A stretch of 64,000 bases of DNA from Billgrantia campisalis (GCF_022341425.1 NZ_JABFUC010000014.1:1-64000); one strand, 5' to 3'; shown: positions 37,638 to 48,004, counted from the first letter of the stretch. A program made the numbers and translations. The notes: generated by a model from the sequence alone, not told the origin.

Positions 37638-38519
37638 TCAGAGCAGGCCTTGCTCATTGAGGAACTGATAGGCGACGGTCTCGACGGTCTCGCGACGAAC
37701 ATCGACTCGTGCGTTGAGCTCGGCCATGGTGTCATCATCCAGGTGGGCCGAGAGGGTGTTCATCTGTTCTGCTAAGTCCGGAAATGCATCCAGGGTTTGC
37801 TGGCGTACCACCGGAGTCAAGGCATAGGACGGGAAGAAATCCCGGTCGTCTTCCAGCACTTGGAAGTGGAAGGCGGGGATGCGGCCGTCGGTGGCGAATA
37901 CTAGGCCGACATTGACCTGGCCGTCGCGCAGTGCCTGATAGACCAGGCCGGAGTCCATGCGGCTAACATCGCGGCGGCCGACCTGGAAGTCATAGGCTTC
38001 CATCAGCGGGCGCCAGCCATCGTCGCGGGCGTAAAACTCTGCGTTGAGGCCGAAGCTCAGCTCCTCGCCGTTGTTCACTGCCGCCGCCAGCTCGGAGAGC
38101 GTTTGGATGTCGCGCTCTTCGGCCTCGCCGATGCGCATCGCTAGGGCATAGGTATTATTGGCAGCAGAGGGGGCGAGCCAAACCAGGCCCTTCTCGGCAT
38201 CTAGCTCCTTGACGCGTTCATAGGTCTCCTCGGGACCCAGCCGTTCGCTGATGTTGTTGTAGGTGATCAGCGAAGTGCCGGTGTATTCCCAGTAGAGATC
38301 AATCTGGCCATTCTCCTGCGCCTGGCGAAGCACCGCCGAGCCCATGCCGGCACGGGTGTTGACGTCGTATCCCAGATTTTCCAGGTACTGACCCGTCATG
38401 CTAGCGATGATCTGCTGCTCAGTGAAGTTCTTGCCGCCTACGGTGATATCGGCTGCTTGAGCCGTTGTCATGGCACTTGCCAGAGCCAAGCCGGAGAGTA
38501 GGGTGGTCAGCTTTTTCAT
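37638..38519 (-). CDS. Osmoprotectant ABC transporter, substrate-binding protein (copy 1)
   Basis: A 293-residue periplasmic binding protein of the OpuAC/OpuCC/OsmX group, which bind glycine betaine, carnitine, choline or related compounds. The signal peptide is MKKLTTLLSGLALASAMTTAQA, with cleavage before ADITV. The mature part opens DITVGGKNFTEQQIIASMTGQYLENLGY and has DLYWEYTGTSLITYNNI, typical of the type II fold. It is the last gene of the permease-ATPase-permease-binding protein cluster. Copy 2 at 52764-53645 is the same length and highly similar. Confidence 0.93.
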   Translation of the reverse strand: MKKLTTLLSGLALASAMTTAQAADITVGGKNFTEQQIIASMTGQYLENLGYDVNTRAGMGSAVLRQAQENGQIDLYWEYTGTSLITYNNISERLGPEETYERVKELDAEKGLVWLAPSAANNTYALAMRIGEAEERDIQTLSELAAAVNNGEELSFGLNAEFYARDDGWRPLMEAYDFQVGRRDVSRMDSGLVYQALRDGQVNVGLVFATDGRIPAFHFQVLEDDRDFFPSYALTPVVRQQTLDAFPDLAEQMNTLSAHLDDDTMAELNARVDVRRETVETVAYQFLNEQGLL

Positions 38520-38565
38520 GGGTCTTGCTCCTATTGTTGTCTTCAGTGTTGCCGTTGACTTCGCT

Positions 38566-39297
38566 TCAGGCCCTCGCGGGGTTGACCCCGCGAGGGACCA
38601 GAACGAATGCGATAAAAGCGATCAGCGCGTCGACCACGATGGCCAGCAGTGCGGTGGGAATAGCCCCGGCCAGCATCATCACCGGGTTGTAGAGATCGAT
38701 GCCGGTGAAGATCAGCTCGCCAAGCCCGCCGGCACCGATCAAAAATGCCAACGGGACCGTGCCCACGTTAATGGCCAGGGCGGTGCGAATGCCGGCGAAG
38801 ATCACATAGAGGGCATTGGGCAACTCGACCCTGAACAGGCGCTGGGTGGGGGACATGCCGATGCCGGCGGCAGCCTCCATCAAGGCCGGGTTGACGCCCT
38901 TGAGCCCGGTATAGGTGTTTCGGGCGATGGGCAGCAGGGTGGCCACGAAAAGGCCGAATACCGCCGGGACCGTGCCGATGCCGAGAAAGCTCATGGAGAG
39001 TGCCAGAACTGCCAGAGTGGGGATGGTGGTGCCCACGTTAAGTACCTGCATCAGTGATTCGGCGGAGCGAGTCATACTGGGACGCGACAGCACCACGCCC
39101 AGTGGAATGGCGGCCAGGATCGCCAGGCCGCCCGATACCGCTGTGAGCCACAGGTGCTCGCCCATCAAGAACTGGATGTCGGGCAGGTAGAAGAGGAAGT
39201 CGTCAATGATGCCACTCGAGTGACTCCACACTCCAATCAAGAAGATCGCTAGCAGGGTCAGCGCGCTCAGCGCCCCTTTCATGGTCTGAATGGGCAT
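38566..39297 (-). CDS. Osmoprotectant ABC transporter permease (copy 1, second permease)
   Basis: A 243-residue inner-membrane permease with about six membrane segments, of the OpuCB/OpuCD/YehW type. It has the EAA-like cytoplasmic loop LMEAAAGIGMSPTQRLFRVELPNALYVIFAGIRTA and the core GTTIPTLAVLALSMSFLGIGTVPAVFGLFVATLLPIARNTY. It is 4 bp from the ATPase stop, so they are translationally linked. The near twin is 53701-54432. Confidence 0.93.
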   Translation of the reverse strand: MPIQTMKGALSALTLLAIFLIGVWSHSSGIIDDFLFYLPDIQFLMGEHLWLTAVSGGLAILAAIPLGVVLSRPSMTRSAESLMQVLNVGTTIPTLAVLALSMSFLGIGTVPAVFGLFVATLLPIARNTYTGLKGVNPALMEAAAGIGMSPTQRLFRVELPNALYVIFAGIRTALAINVGTVPLAFLIGAGGLGELIFTGIDLYNPVMMLAGAIPTALLAIVVDALIAFIAFVLVPRGVNPARA

Positions 39298-39301
39298 GGG
39301 C

Positions 39302-40462
39302 TCACTCCTCCGAGATGGGGGCGGTCGACATGGGGTTGCCTTGCTGAGCGCGGAAGCGAGAGCCTAAGTGGTGGGTCAGCGCCCGCTGGGTGACCTGACC
39401 GCAGACCCGTCCCTGGTCGTCAATGCAGGGTAGCCAGGTGATATCGTGTGCCAGCATCAGGGAAGCGACGGTGCGCAAGTCGTCATCCAGGCCCACCATT
39501 GCCGGCACATTCTGGAAATGGTCGCGGCAATAGCCCTTGGTCGTCTGGGCCACCGAGCGCATCACCATACCCGCCGGCTGCTGCTGGTCGTTGACCATGA
39601 GAATCGCGGTTTCATAGCCGAAGTCATCGCTCATTGCGAGCGCTTTTTCGAGACTATCCTCCGGGGAAACTGTGCCAATATCCCGAGTGGCGATTTCGCG
39701 TGCCTTGACCAGGTTGAGGCGCTTGAGTGCCCGGTCGCTACCGAGAAAGGATTCAACAAAGCTGTCTTTTGGGTCGGCGAGCAGGTCATCGGGGGAGGAG
39801 TACTGTACCAGCTTGCCTTCACGAAACACGGCGATGCGATCGCCCATCTTGATCGCTTCATCGATGTCGTGGCTGACGAACATGATGGTCTTCTTTAGCG
39901 CCTGCTGCATCTTGAGAAACTCGTCCTGGATCACCGCCCGATTGATCGGGTCGATGGCGCCGAAGGGCTCGTCCATCAGCATCACCGGCGGGTCGGCGGC
40001 CAGCGCCCGAGCGACGCCGATGCGCTGCTGCTGCCCGCCCGAGAGCTCGCTGGGATAGCGCTTGAGGAAGGCGTCGGGTTCCAGGGCGATCATGGCCATC
40101 AGCTCGCGGGCCCGTTCACGGTATTTCGCCTTGTCCCAGCCCAGCAGCCTGGGTACCGCCGTGATGTTCTCCTCGATGGTCATGTTGGGGAACAGGCCGA
40201 TCTGCTGGATCACGTAGCCGATATTGCGGCGCAGGGTCTGGGTATCCATCCCGGTGGTGTCTTCGCCGTCGATGAAGACCTTGCCGGAGGTGGGCCTTAC
40301 GATGCGGTTGATCATCTTCAGGGTGGTGGTCTTGCCACAGCCGGAGGGGCCGAGCAGAATGCAGATCTCGCCGCTGGGCACCTCCATGTTGATATGATCG
40401 GCGGCCACTACGGCGCCTTTCTGTGTATCGAAGACCTTAGTCAGGCTGTCCAGTCGAATCAT
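39302..40462 (-). CDS. Osmoprotectant ABC transporter ATPase with CBS domains (copy 1)
   Basis: A 386-residue ATPase of the OpuCA/ProV type. Walker A is LGPSGCGKTTTLK near residue 38, the signature LSGGQQQRIGVARALA and Walker B PVMLMDEPFGA. The C-terminal ~130 residues contain CBS-type repeats (MVGLDDDLRTVASLMLAHDITWLPCIDDQGRVCGQVTQRAL). In OpuA-type proteins the CBS domains sense ionic strength, which fits osmotic control. It lies between the two permease genes. Confidence 0.95.
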   Translation of the reverse strand: MIRLDSLTKVFDTQKGAVVAADHINMEVPSGEICILLGPSGCGKTTTLKMINRIVRPTSGKVFIDGEDTTGMDTQTLRRNIGYVIQQIGLFPNMTIEENITAVPRLLGWDKAKYRERARELMAMIALEPDAFLKRYPSELSGGQQQRIGVARALAADPPVMLMDEPFGAIDPINRAVIQDEFLKMQQALKKTIMFVSHDIDEAIKMGDRIAVFREGKLVQYSSPDDLLADPKDSFVESFLGSDRALKRLNLVKAREIATRDIGTVSPEDSLEKALAMSDDFGYETAILMVNDQQQPAGMVMRSVAQTTKGYCRDHFQNVPAMVGLDDDLRTVASLMLAHDITWLPCIDDQGRVCGQVTQRALTHHLGSRFRAQQGNPMSTAPISEE

Positions 40463-40507
40463 GGTGTTATCCTTGTCTGGTGGGCTGAAGAGAGCGCAAT
40501 AAGCCAG

Positions 40508-41173
40508 TCAGGCCATGGAGGCGTCACGTTCCATGCCCCTGGGCGTCAGGCGCTTCTGCAGCGCCAGCAGGGAGAAATCAACGATAATTGCCAGCACGCT
40601 CACTGCCACGGCGCCGACGATAAGCTGGCGTGGATCCGACTGGGAGATGCCGCGGCTGATGAAGGTGCCGAGACCGCCCGCGCCGATATAGGCGGCGATC
40701 GCCATGACCCCGATATTGAGCACTACGGCCGTGCGCACGCCAGCCATGATCACCGGTATCGCCAGCGGTATCTCCACCAGGCGGAGGCGCTGGTTGGGGC
40801 TCATACCGATCCCCCGGGCGGCCTCACGCAGAGCCGGGTTGACGTTGTTGATGGCAGTATAAGTGTTGCGGATGATCGGCAGCTGAGAGTAGAGCAGCAC
40901 CGCGATCACCGCGGGCACATAGCCGATGCCATGGCCGAAGATGGATAATACCGGGATCATGATGCCGAACAGGGCGATCGAAGGAATGGTGACGATGATG
41001 GAGGCTATATAGAGTACGTTACGGGCTAATCGCTCATTCTTGGTAATAGCGATCCCGATGGGTACGCCGGTTAGAGTGGCGATGCCCACGGCCACGCCTA
41101 CCAGGGCAATATGTTCCAGGGTGCGTGTAAACAGCAGCTCGAAATTGGCAAGCGTGTAAAGGATCAATTCCAT
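40508..41173 (-). CDS. Osmoprotectant ABC transporter permease (copy 1, first permease)
   Basis: A 221-residue permease that starts MELILYTLANFELLFTRTLEHIALVGVAVGIATL. It has the EAA loop LREAARGIGMSPNQRLRLVEIPLAIPVIMAGVRTA. It is the first gene of the operon. The longer frame to 41218 adds a hydrophilic stretch without homology. The twin copy at 55639-56304 has the same length but begins with TTG. Confidence 0.92.
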   Translation of the reverse strand: MELILYTLANFELLFTRTLEHIALVGVAVGIATLTGVPIGIAITKNERLARNVLYIASIIVTIPSIALFGIMIPVLSIFGHGIGYVPAVIAVLLYSQLPIIRNTYTAINNVNPALREAARGIGMSPNQRLRLVEIPLAIPVIMAGVRTAVVLNIGVMAIAAYIGAGGLGTFISRGISQSDPRQLIVGAVAVSVLAIIVDFSLLALQKRLTPRGMERDASMA

Positions 41174-41370
41174 ACAGGCGCCTCGGTCAGGTTGTGGTTG
41201 TGTTGTCCTGTGAGGCACCTAGCCTAGGGAGGCGCGACCCTGCGAACTAATCAGTATCGGACATAAAACATAATGATCTGGCCATGGGGGGCAAAAGGCC
41301 CTGTATCGTGGTTTGGCGTGGCAGGCAGTTTTTCACCTGAGGGGGCAGGAGCTAGCAGAGAGAGAACGGA

Positions 41371-42255
41371 TCAGTGGGGTGCGTCGCTTGGTTCCGGCGA
41401 CGCGACGGCGTCGCTGCCGGTGACGATGCTTTCAAGCTCTTGGCAGAAGGCTTCAAGCGCCTCACCGCTGTGTCCAGGCCGACGATGCAGTTCGATTTCC
41501 ACTTGGCCCAGGGGCGGCAGACCCTCTTTCTCGCCGACGATTCGACACCCGGCCGGTATGCTCCGAGGTGTCTTGACCGTCATGGCCAGGCCCGCCTGTA
41601 CCGGCAGGTTGATGGCGGTGGGGGATTGGCTCGTGTAGCGCAGTTCCCAGCGTCGCTCATTGCGGCCCAGCGCCGAGAGGGCGTGGTCGCGAAAGATACA
41701 GCCCTCCGGGTTGAGGGCCAGCGGCAGGGTATCCCACGCCTGCGGTTGGCGATCCTCGGCCACTACCCACACCATCGGCTCCCACCCCAACAGGTGGCCC
41801 GACTGGGTCGGGGCGTGTCGCACCGACAACACCACGTCCAGCAGGCCTTCCTGAAACAACTTGACCAGCGAGGCGCTGATATCGCAGCTCATCTCCAGGC
41901 GGGTATCAGGAAAGCGCGCGGCATAACGTGGCAGCAGATGAGGCAGGTAGGTCGTGGCCTGCTCTTCAGACGTGCCGAAGCGGATCAGCTCCCCTTGCTG
42001 GCGCTCACCCAGCACCGCCCTGGCCTCATCCTCGAGCTTGAGCATCTGCCGGGCATAGGGCAGCAGTCGTTCTCCAGACGCGGTCAGCAGCACACTGCGG
42101 CTGGTTCTCTCGAACAGGGCCTTGCTCATCTGGTCCTCGAGTCGCTTGATCTGCAGGCTGACCGCTGACTGGGTGCGGTGCAGTACCTTACCAGCGGCAC
42201 TGAATCCCTGGCATTCGGCGACGGTGACGAAGGCGCGGAGGAGGTCGGTATCCAT
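41371..42255 (-). CDS. LysR-type regulator of the catabolic block
   Basis: A 294-residue LysR protein. The helix-turn-helix is at the N-terminus (LLRAFVTVAECQGFSAAGKVLHRTQSAVSLQIKRLEDQMSKALFERTSRSV) and the effector domain follows. ATG 42255 is preferred to a TTG at 42261. It is divergent from the Fe(II)/2OG oxygenase gene, 102 bp apart, and follows the opu operon, so it probably regulates the oxygenase-M24-mmsA operon. Confidence 0.93.
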   Translation of the reverse strand: MDTDLLRAFVTVAECQGFSAAGKVLHRTQSAVSLQIKRLEDQMSKALFERTSRSVLLTASGERLLPYARQMLKLEDEARAVLGERQQGELIRFGTSEEQATTYLPHLLPRYAARFPDTRLEMSCDISASLVKLFQEGLLDVVLSVRHAPTQSGHLLGWEPMVWVVAEDRQPQAWDTLPLALNPEGCIFRDHALSALGRNERRWELRYTSQSPTAINLPVQAGLAMTVKTPRSIPAGCRIVGEKEGLPPLGQVEIELHRRPGHSGEALEAFCQELESIVTGSDAVASPEPSDAPH

Positions 42256-42357
42256 ATGCAATGAACTTTTGAAATAGGTGGCATCTTAACTATTCATTTT
42301 TATTATGGGGGAGTGGTTACTACCCTGTCCAGTATGTTCCCGGAACAGGAGACACCC

Positions 42358-43239
42358 ATGGCGATGACAACATCACTCGAAGCCAAGCATTCTCTTGATG
42401 GCCTGATCGATCTTGAGTGCTACCCCATCGACAACCTGGACAGCCAGGCGGGTCGTGAGCTGATCGACAGCTGCCGTCGTCAGCTCGATGAGGACGGCTG
42501 CGTGGTACTCAAGAATTTTGTGCCTGAAGAGGCACTGTCGCGGCTGGAGCGCGAGACCGAACGCCTCTCGCCGGAGGCCCACTATAACCAGACCGAGACC
42601 AATCCCTACAACAGCGCCGGCGATCCCGCGTTACCGGCCAGCCACCCACTCAATCGCTTCGATGATCGTACCAACGGCTTCGTGGCCGGTGACCGGATCG
42701 ATGGCGACACCATCATTCGCCAAGTCTATGAGCATCCCGGATTCCAGCGCTTCATCGCTGCCGTGGTGGGCATGGAGGAGATCCACCGGTATGCCGATCC
42801 GCTGGCCGACCTGGTGGTCAACGTGCTGCGCGAGGGCTGTCAGCACCCCTGGCACTACGACACCAACGAATTCATCGTCACCATGATGACCCGCCAGTCT
42901 CACGGCGGAGGCCGCTTCGAGTATGCGCCGGGTATTCGTAGCCCCGAGGGCGAAAACTTCGCCGAGGTTGAAAAGGTGCTCGACGGTGACCGCACGCGGC
43001 TCAAGAGCCTCGACCTTCAGCCAGGCGACCTGCAGGTGTTCTTCGGCCGCTACTCGCTGCATCGCGTGACCCCGGTTGAGGGCGACAAGGAGCGCCACAC
43101 CGTGATTTTCGCCTATGCCAAGGAGCCGGGCTTCATCGGCCGGCCCGAGCGCGCCCAGCGTATCTTCGGGCGCATGGCGCCGATCCACGAGAAGCTTCTG
43201 AAAGAAGGTATGAACCGCAGCGACAGCCTGGCCGATTGA
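42358..43239 (+). CDS. Fe(II)/2-oxoglutarate-dependent oxygenase
   Basis: A 293-residue oxygenase. The facial triad is His166 and Asp168 (HPWHYDTNEF) and His235 (YSLHRVTPV). Arg246 (KERHTVIFAYA) is positioned to bind 2-oxoglutarate. The Asp is present, so it is a hydroxylase or demethylase rather than a halogenase of the HxG type. The start at 42358 has AGGAG 7 nt upstream. It is 87 bp before the M24 gene, in one likely operon with M24 and mmsA. The substrate is unknown; hydroxylation or N/S-demethylation of a methylated osmolyte would fit the neighbours. Confidence 0.88.
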   Translation: MAMTTSLEAKHSLDGLIDLECYPIDNLDSQAGRELIDSCRRQLDEDGCVVLKNFVPEEALSRLERETERLSPEAHYNQTETNPYNSAGDPALPASHPLNRFDDRTNGFVAGDRIDGDTIIRQVYEHPGFQRFIAAVVGMEEIHRYADPLADLVVNVLREGCQHPWHYDTNEFIVTMMTRQSHGGGRFEYAPGIRSPEGENFAEVEKVLDGDRTRLKSLDLQPGDLQVFFGRYSLHRVTPVEGDKERHTVIFAYAKEPGFIGRPERAQRIFGRMAPIHEKLLKEGMNRSDSLAD

Positions 43240-43326
43240 GCCTGTTCTCTCGTTCCCTCTTCGAATCGACTTCAATGGCCGCCGATCCCGCGCGGTCACT
43301 GCCCTGACGACATAGCGAGAATTTCC

Positions 43327-44610
43327 ATGAGCATCGTAGAGTCAGAAAAACTGACCGACAGCGAACCGGAGCATATTCCGGTCGTGCCGTCTGCCCCCAT
43401 GGCAAACGGCGACAGCATTCCCACCGCCTTCGATCCCAAGCAGCTGCGCGCCGGGCGCCTGGCGCGCCTGAGGGCCATGATGGCCGAGCAGGGCTACGCC
43501 GCCCTGGTGCTGTTCGATCCCAACAATCAGCGCTACGCCACCGGCTCGCGCAACATGTTCGGCTACTTCCTGCGCAACTCAACGCGCTACGTCTATGTGC
43601 CGCTGGACGGCCCGATCATTCTCTTCGAGTACCCGGGCAGCGCGCATATCTCTACCTGGCTGGAAACCATCGACGAGTCGCGCACTTCCAAGGTGGTGTG
43701 GTCGGCGGTGAACCAGCGCGACAACCTCTCCTCCGATCCCTTCGGTGTGGAGATCGCCGAGCTGGTGGAGGAGCACGGCCGCGGCAACCGGAAGGTCGGC
43801 CTGGACCGCTGTGCGCTCAACCTGGCTCGTTCGCTGGAAGCCCAGGGGCTGGCTGTCTTCGACTGCATGCAGGACACCCTGCACTGCCGGCGTATCAAGA
43901 CCCCCGAGGAGATCGCCTGCCTGGCCCAGTCAATGGCGGCAAGCGAAGCCTCGGTGGCCGAGGTGGAGTCCGCTATCAAGCCCGGTGTCACCGAGAATGA
44001 GCTATTCGCCATCATGTACGGCGAGGTGATCCGGGGGGGCGGCGAGTTCATCGAGACCCGCCTGCTCAACTCCGGGCCGCGCACCAACCCCTGGTTCCAT
44101 GAGGCCAGCGATCGCAAGATCCGCCCCGGCGAGCTGGTGGCGCTGGATACCGACACCATCGGCTGCCACGGCTACTACTCCGACTTCTCGCGTACCTTCC
44201 ACGTCGGCCCAGGCCGGCCCAGCGCCTACCAGCGCGAGCTCTATCGGATGGCCTATGACCAGGTGCACCACAACATGGGTATCCTCAAGCCCGGCATCAG
44301 CTATCGCGAGATCGCCGAGCAGGCCTGGAAGATCCCCGAGCGCTTCCTGGATCGCCGCTACCCGTCGATCATCCACGGGGTGGGCATGCACGGCGAGACC
44401 CCGCTGGTGGCTCACCACATGGACTTCGACCGTTTCTCCAAGGACGGCATTCTCGAGCCCGGTATGGTGGTCTCGGTGGAGAGCTATATCGGCGAGGTCG
44501 GTGCCGCCGACGGCGTCAAACTCGAGGAAGAGGTGCTGATCACCGACACCGGAATTGAGAAGCTCTCCCGCTACCCCTTCAGCGAGGTGCTGCTCGGCCG
44601 TGAATACTGA
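43327..44610 (+). CDS. M24-family hydrolase/lyase, DddP/creatinase-like
   Basis: A 427-residue pita-bread-fold protein. The metal ligands are Asp274, Asp276 and Asp286 (ALDTDTIGCHGYYSDFSRTF), His350 (IIHGVGMHGETP), Glu385 (VVSVESYIGEVG) and Glu400 (GVKLEEEVLIT). Their spacing equals that recalled for the DMSP lyase DddP (D295, D297, D307, H371, E406, E421). Where DddP has Asp377 this protein has Gly356. It may be a peptidase, a creatinase-type amidinohydrolase or a DddP-type lyase. It lies between the oxygenase and the semialdehyde dehydrogenase genes. Confidence 0.85.
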   Translation: MSIVESEKLTDSEPEHIPVVPSAPMANGDSIPTAFDPKQLRAGRLARLRAMMAEQGYAALVLFDPNNQRYATGSRNMFGYFLRNSTRYVYVPLDGPIILFEYPGSAHISTWLETIDESRTSKVVWSAVNQRDNLSSDPFGVEIAELVEEHGRGNRKVGLDRCALNLARSLEAQGLAVFDCMQDTLHCRRIKTPEEIACLAQSMAASEASVAEVESAIKPGVTENELFAIMYGEVIRGGGEFIETRLLNSGPRTNPWFHEASDRKIRPGELVALDTDTIGCHGYYSDFSRTFHVGPGRPSAYQRELYRMAYDQVHHNMGILKPGISYREIAEQAWKIPERFLDRRYPSIIHGVGMHGETPLVAHHMDFDRFSKDGILEPGMVVSVESYIGEVGAADGVKLEEEVLITDTGIEKLSRYPFSEVLLGREY

Positions 44611-44626
44611 CGCACAAGGACGCGAG

Positions 44627-46117
<1,491 letters not shown>

Positions 46118-46145
46118 CGCTAACCCCCGTTGACCTGGGCACTCC

Positions 46146-46174
46146 CATCGCCCATCCCCAGCGGATGGGCGATG
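46146..46174 (+). terminator. Terminator of the mmsA operon
   Basis: Perfect 12-bp arms CATCGCCCATCC and GGATGGGCGATG enclose a 5-nt loop, followed by TGCTTTCC, 28 bp after the mmsA stop. An identical hairpin recurs at 51672-51700. Confidence 0.85.
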
Positions 46175-46496
46175 TGCTTTCCACCTTGCTGCCAATTCCT
46201 GCGGCAGCGACCTCCTGTTCCCCTCCTGCCGCTCGTGCGATTGCCTGACTCGACTGACCGCCATGTTGATGGGCCATATCGAGCAAGTCACCACTAACCA
46301 AACTAGCGAGATTCCCCGGCTGCCGGGCAACCTCAGGGCATTACGGCTACCATGGGGCCATGGTCGGTCATATGACGAGATAGCGGGGCATGCAGCAGGC
46401 AGTGGTTCAGGTGGGGCAGGCGGGCATTGAACCCGTCCATGGCAATGACCGTCGTAGGTGAGCAGCTTGCTGCGCGATGGAAGAGCCGGTTTCGAC
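46175..46496. other. Gap without recognisable genes
   Basis: About 320 bp between the mmsA terminator and the IS-like element. No convincing frame, ribosome binding site or repeat is seen. Several stop codons occur in each frame. It is probably debris of earlier rearrangements. Confidence 0.5.
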
Positions 46497-46794
46497 CGAG
46501 GCTGTGTGAAAACTCCCGAGCCGCCTAGAAGATGGCGCCCGTACGCGAAATTTGGAGAAGTTTTGCAATGGAGATGCCTCAGGATGAGCGAGAGGGCGCC
46601 ATTTTTGACCATTTTTTGACCGGACCGAGGCTCACCGAGCCAGGCCAAGGGAATGCTTCCCAGAGAGGCATTTCTCTTCATCCCCGAAAGCAACGAATAC
46701 CGCTGCCCTGCGGGAGAGCGACTGATCTGGCGTTTCAAGAATATTGAAAAGAATTAGACGCTGCATTGGATTTTTTGGTTTTCACACAGTCTCG
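46497..46794. mobile_element. MITE-like or internally deleted IS element (298 bp)
   Basis: The terminal inverted repeats are CGAGGCTGTGTGAAAACTCC on the left and GGTTTTCACACAGTCTCG on the right, matching at about 16 of 18 positions. The ends resemble those of common transposases that begin GGCTGTGTGAAAAC. The 298-bp interior has lower GC and no transposase frame. It is therefore a non-autonomous remnant. A target-site duplication is not obvious. Immediately to its right is the broken end of another gene. Confidence 0.7.
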
Positions 46795-46796
46795 GC

Positions 46797-46892
46797 CACG
46801 AGTGGTCGAAGGAAGCTGCTGCTGGTCTGGACGAGGGCGAGGAGGTGATCCGAGATGCCAACGGCAACCCGGAGTTCGTCAAGAAGGTGTGA
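46797..46892 (+). pseudogene. C-terminal remnant of an unidentified gene
   Basis: An open frame without its own start reads HEWSKEAAAGLDEGEEVIR, then DANGNPEFVKKV and a TGA at 46890-46892. It begins right at the end of the IS-like element. It has the look of a real protein tail, so the element probably truncated or replaced the rest of the gene. I do not recognise the family. Confidence 0.4.
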
Positions 46893-46923
46893 TATCCATT
46901 CGCCACACCGGGAGAGAGCATCC

Positions 46924-47976
46924 ATGGCCAAGGATTCATCCAGTAACCCCGCCGCGGACGGGCACGAAGTCCCGCTTCGGGACAAGGTCACGTTTCTTTC
47001 GAGTGCCCGGGCCTATCCCGGGTTCGAGGGAGAGGTAGATGCCAGGGAGACCCACATGGCCTGGGTCTTCCTGACTGGGGATCGCGCCTACAAGCTCAAG
47101 AAGTCCGTCGAGTACAAGCACCGCGATTGCCGCTTCCTGGGCGCCCGCGAATTTCTGTGTCGCGAGGAGGTTCGCCTCAACCGTCGCCTGGCCCCGGAGA
47201 TCTATCTCGGGGTGGTGCCGTTGAGGCTCGATCCCGTCGGCAGGCTGGCGCTCGATGGGGAGGGGGAGGTGGTCGACTGGCTGGTCGTGATGAAGCGACT
47301 GCCCGAGCACCTCCTGCTGGATATCGCACTGGCGCGGGGCACCGTCACGAAGTCCCGGGTCACCCGGGTCGCCGACAGGCTCGCGGACTTCTATCGGGGG
47401 CTCGAGCCGGTCGAGATGTCGGTAGCGTCATATCTGGATCACTTCGTGCGCGAGCAGGACAGGAACCGGGAAGTCATCGGTGATACGCGATTCTCGCTGT
47501 CGAGGGATGGGGTTGAGGTAGTGCTGGGTCGGCTCGACCGCCTCCTCGAGGAGGAGCCTGACCTTCTGGGGGATCGCGTTCGTCAGGAGCGGATCGTCGA
47601 GGGGCACGGTGACCTGCGCCCCGAGCATGTCTGCCTGACCGAGCCCCCGATTGTCATCGATTGCCTCGAATTCAGCCGCTCCCTGCGGCTGGTGGATCCT
47701 TTCGACGAGTTGAGCTTCCTGGGACTCGAGTGCGCCCGGCTGGGGGCCGCCTGGATCTCCGAGCAGCTGGTCAGCGAGTGCGCCCGGGCGCTCCGGGACC
47801 GGCCATGCAGGCGGTTGCTGGCCTTCTACACGGCGTATCGTGCTTGCCTCAGGGCACGTCTGACGCTCTCCCACTTGCTCGAGCCGGACCTGCGCACCCC
47901 GGACAAGTGGGAGCCGCAGGCCCGGGAGTACCTGGCCCTGGCGCAGCGATCCTGCCGCGAACTGGATGCCTGGTAG
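46924..47976 (+). CDS. Aminoglycoside phosphotransferase-like (COG2187) protein
   Basis: A 350-residue kinase-fold protein of the COG2187 type. The N-terminal part has THMAWVFLTGDRAYKLKKSVEYKHRDCRFLGAREFLCREEVRLNRRLAPEIYLGVVPL. The catalytic loop is VEGHGDLRPEHVCLTEPPIVIDCLEFSRSLRLVDPFDELSFLGLECARLGA, with the expected HGDxRxEH and downstream D. Many relatives have an additional P-loop domain that is absent here. The substrate is unknown. The start at 46924 has GGAGAG upstream. Confidence 0.85.
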   Translation: MAKDSSSNPAADGHEVPLRDKVTFLSSARAYPGFEGEVDARETHMAWVFLTGDRAYKLKKSVEYKHRDCRFLGAREFLCREEVRLNRRLAPEIYLGVVPLRLDPVGRLALDGEGEVVDWLVVMKRLPEHLLLDIALARGTVTKSRVTRVADRLADFYRGLEPVEMSVASYLDHFVREQDRNREVIGDTRFSLSRDGVEVVLGRLDRLLEEEPDLLGDRVRQERIVEGHGDLRPEHVCLTEPPIVIDCLEFSRSLRLVDPFDELSFLGLECARLGAAWISEQLVSECARALRDRPCRRLLAFYTAYRACLRARLTLSHLLEPDLRTPDKWEPQAREYLALAQRSCRELDAW

Positions 47977-48004
47977 CCTGACCCCCGCGTTGAGGGTGCC
48001 GCCG

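Noticed and set aside
43327-44610. Calling the M24 protein a DMSP lyase (DddP)
   Set aside because: Metal-ligand spacing fits, but the residue at the DddP Asp377 position is Gly, and the fold is shared by peptidases and creatinases. The lyase name would overstate the evidence.
46497-46794. An intact insertion sequence
   Set aside because: Inverted ends are present, but no transposase frame exists in the 298 bp.
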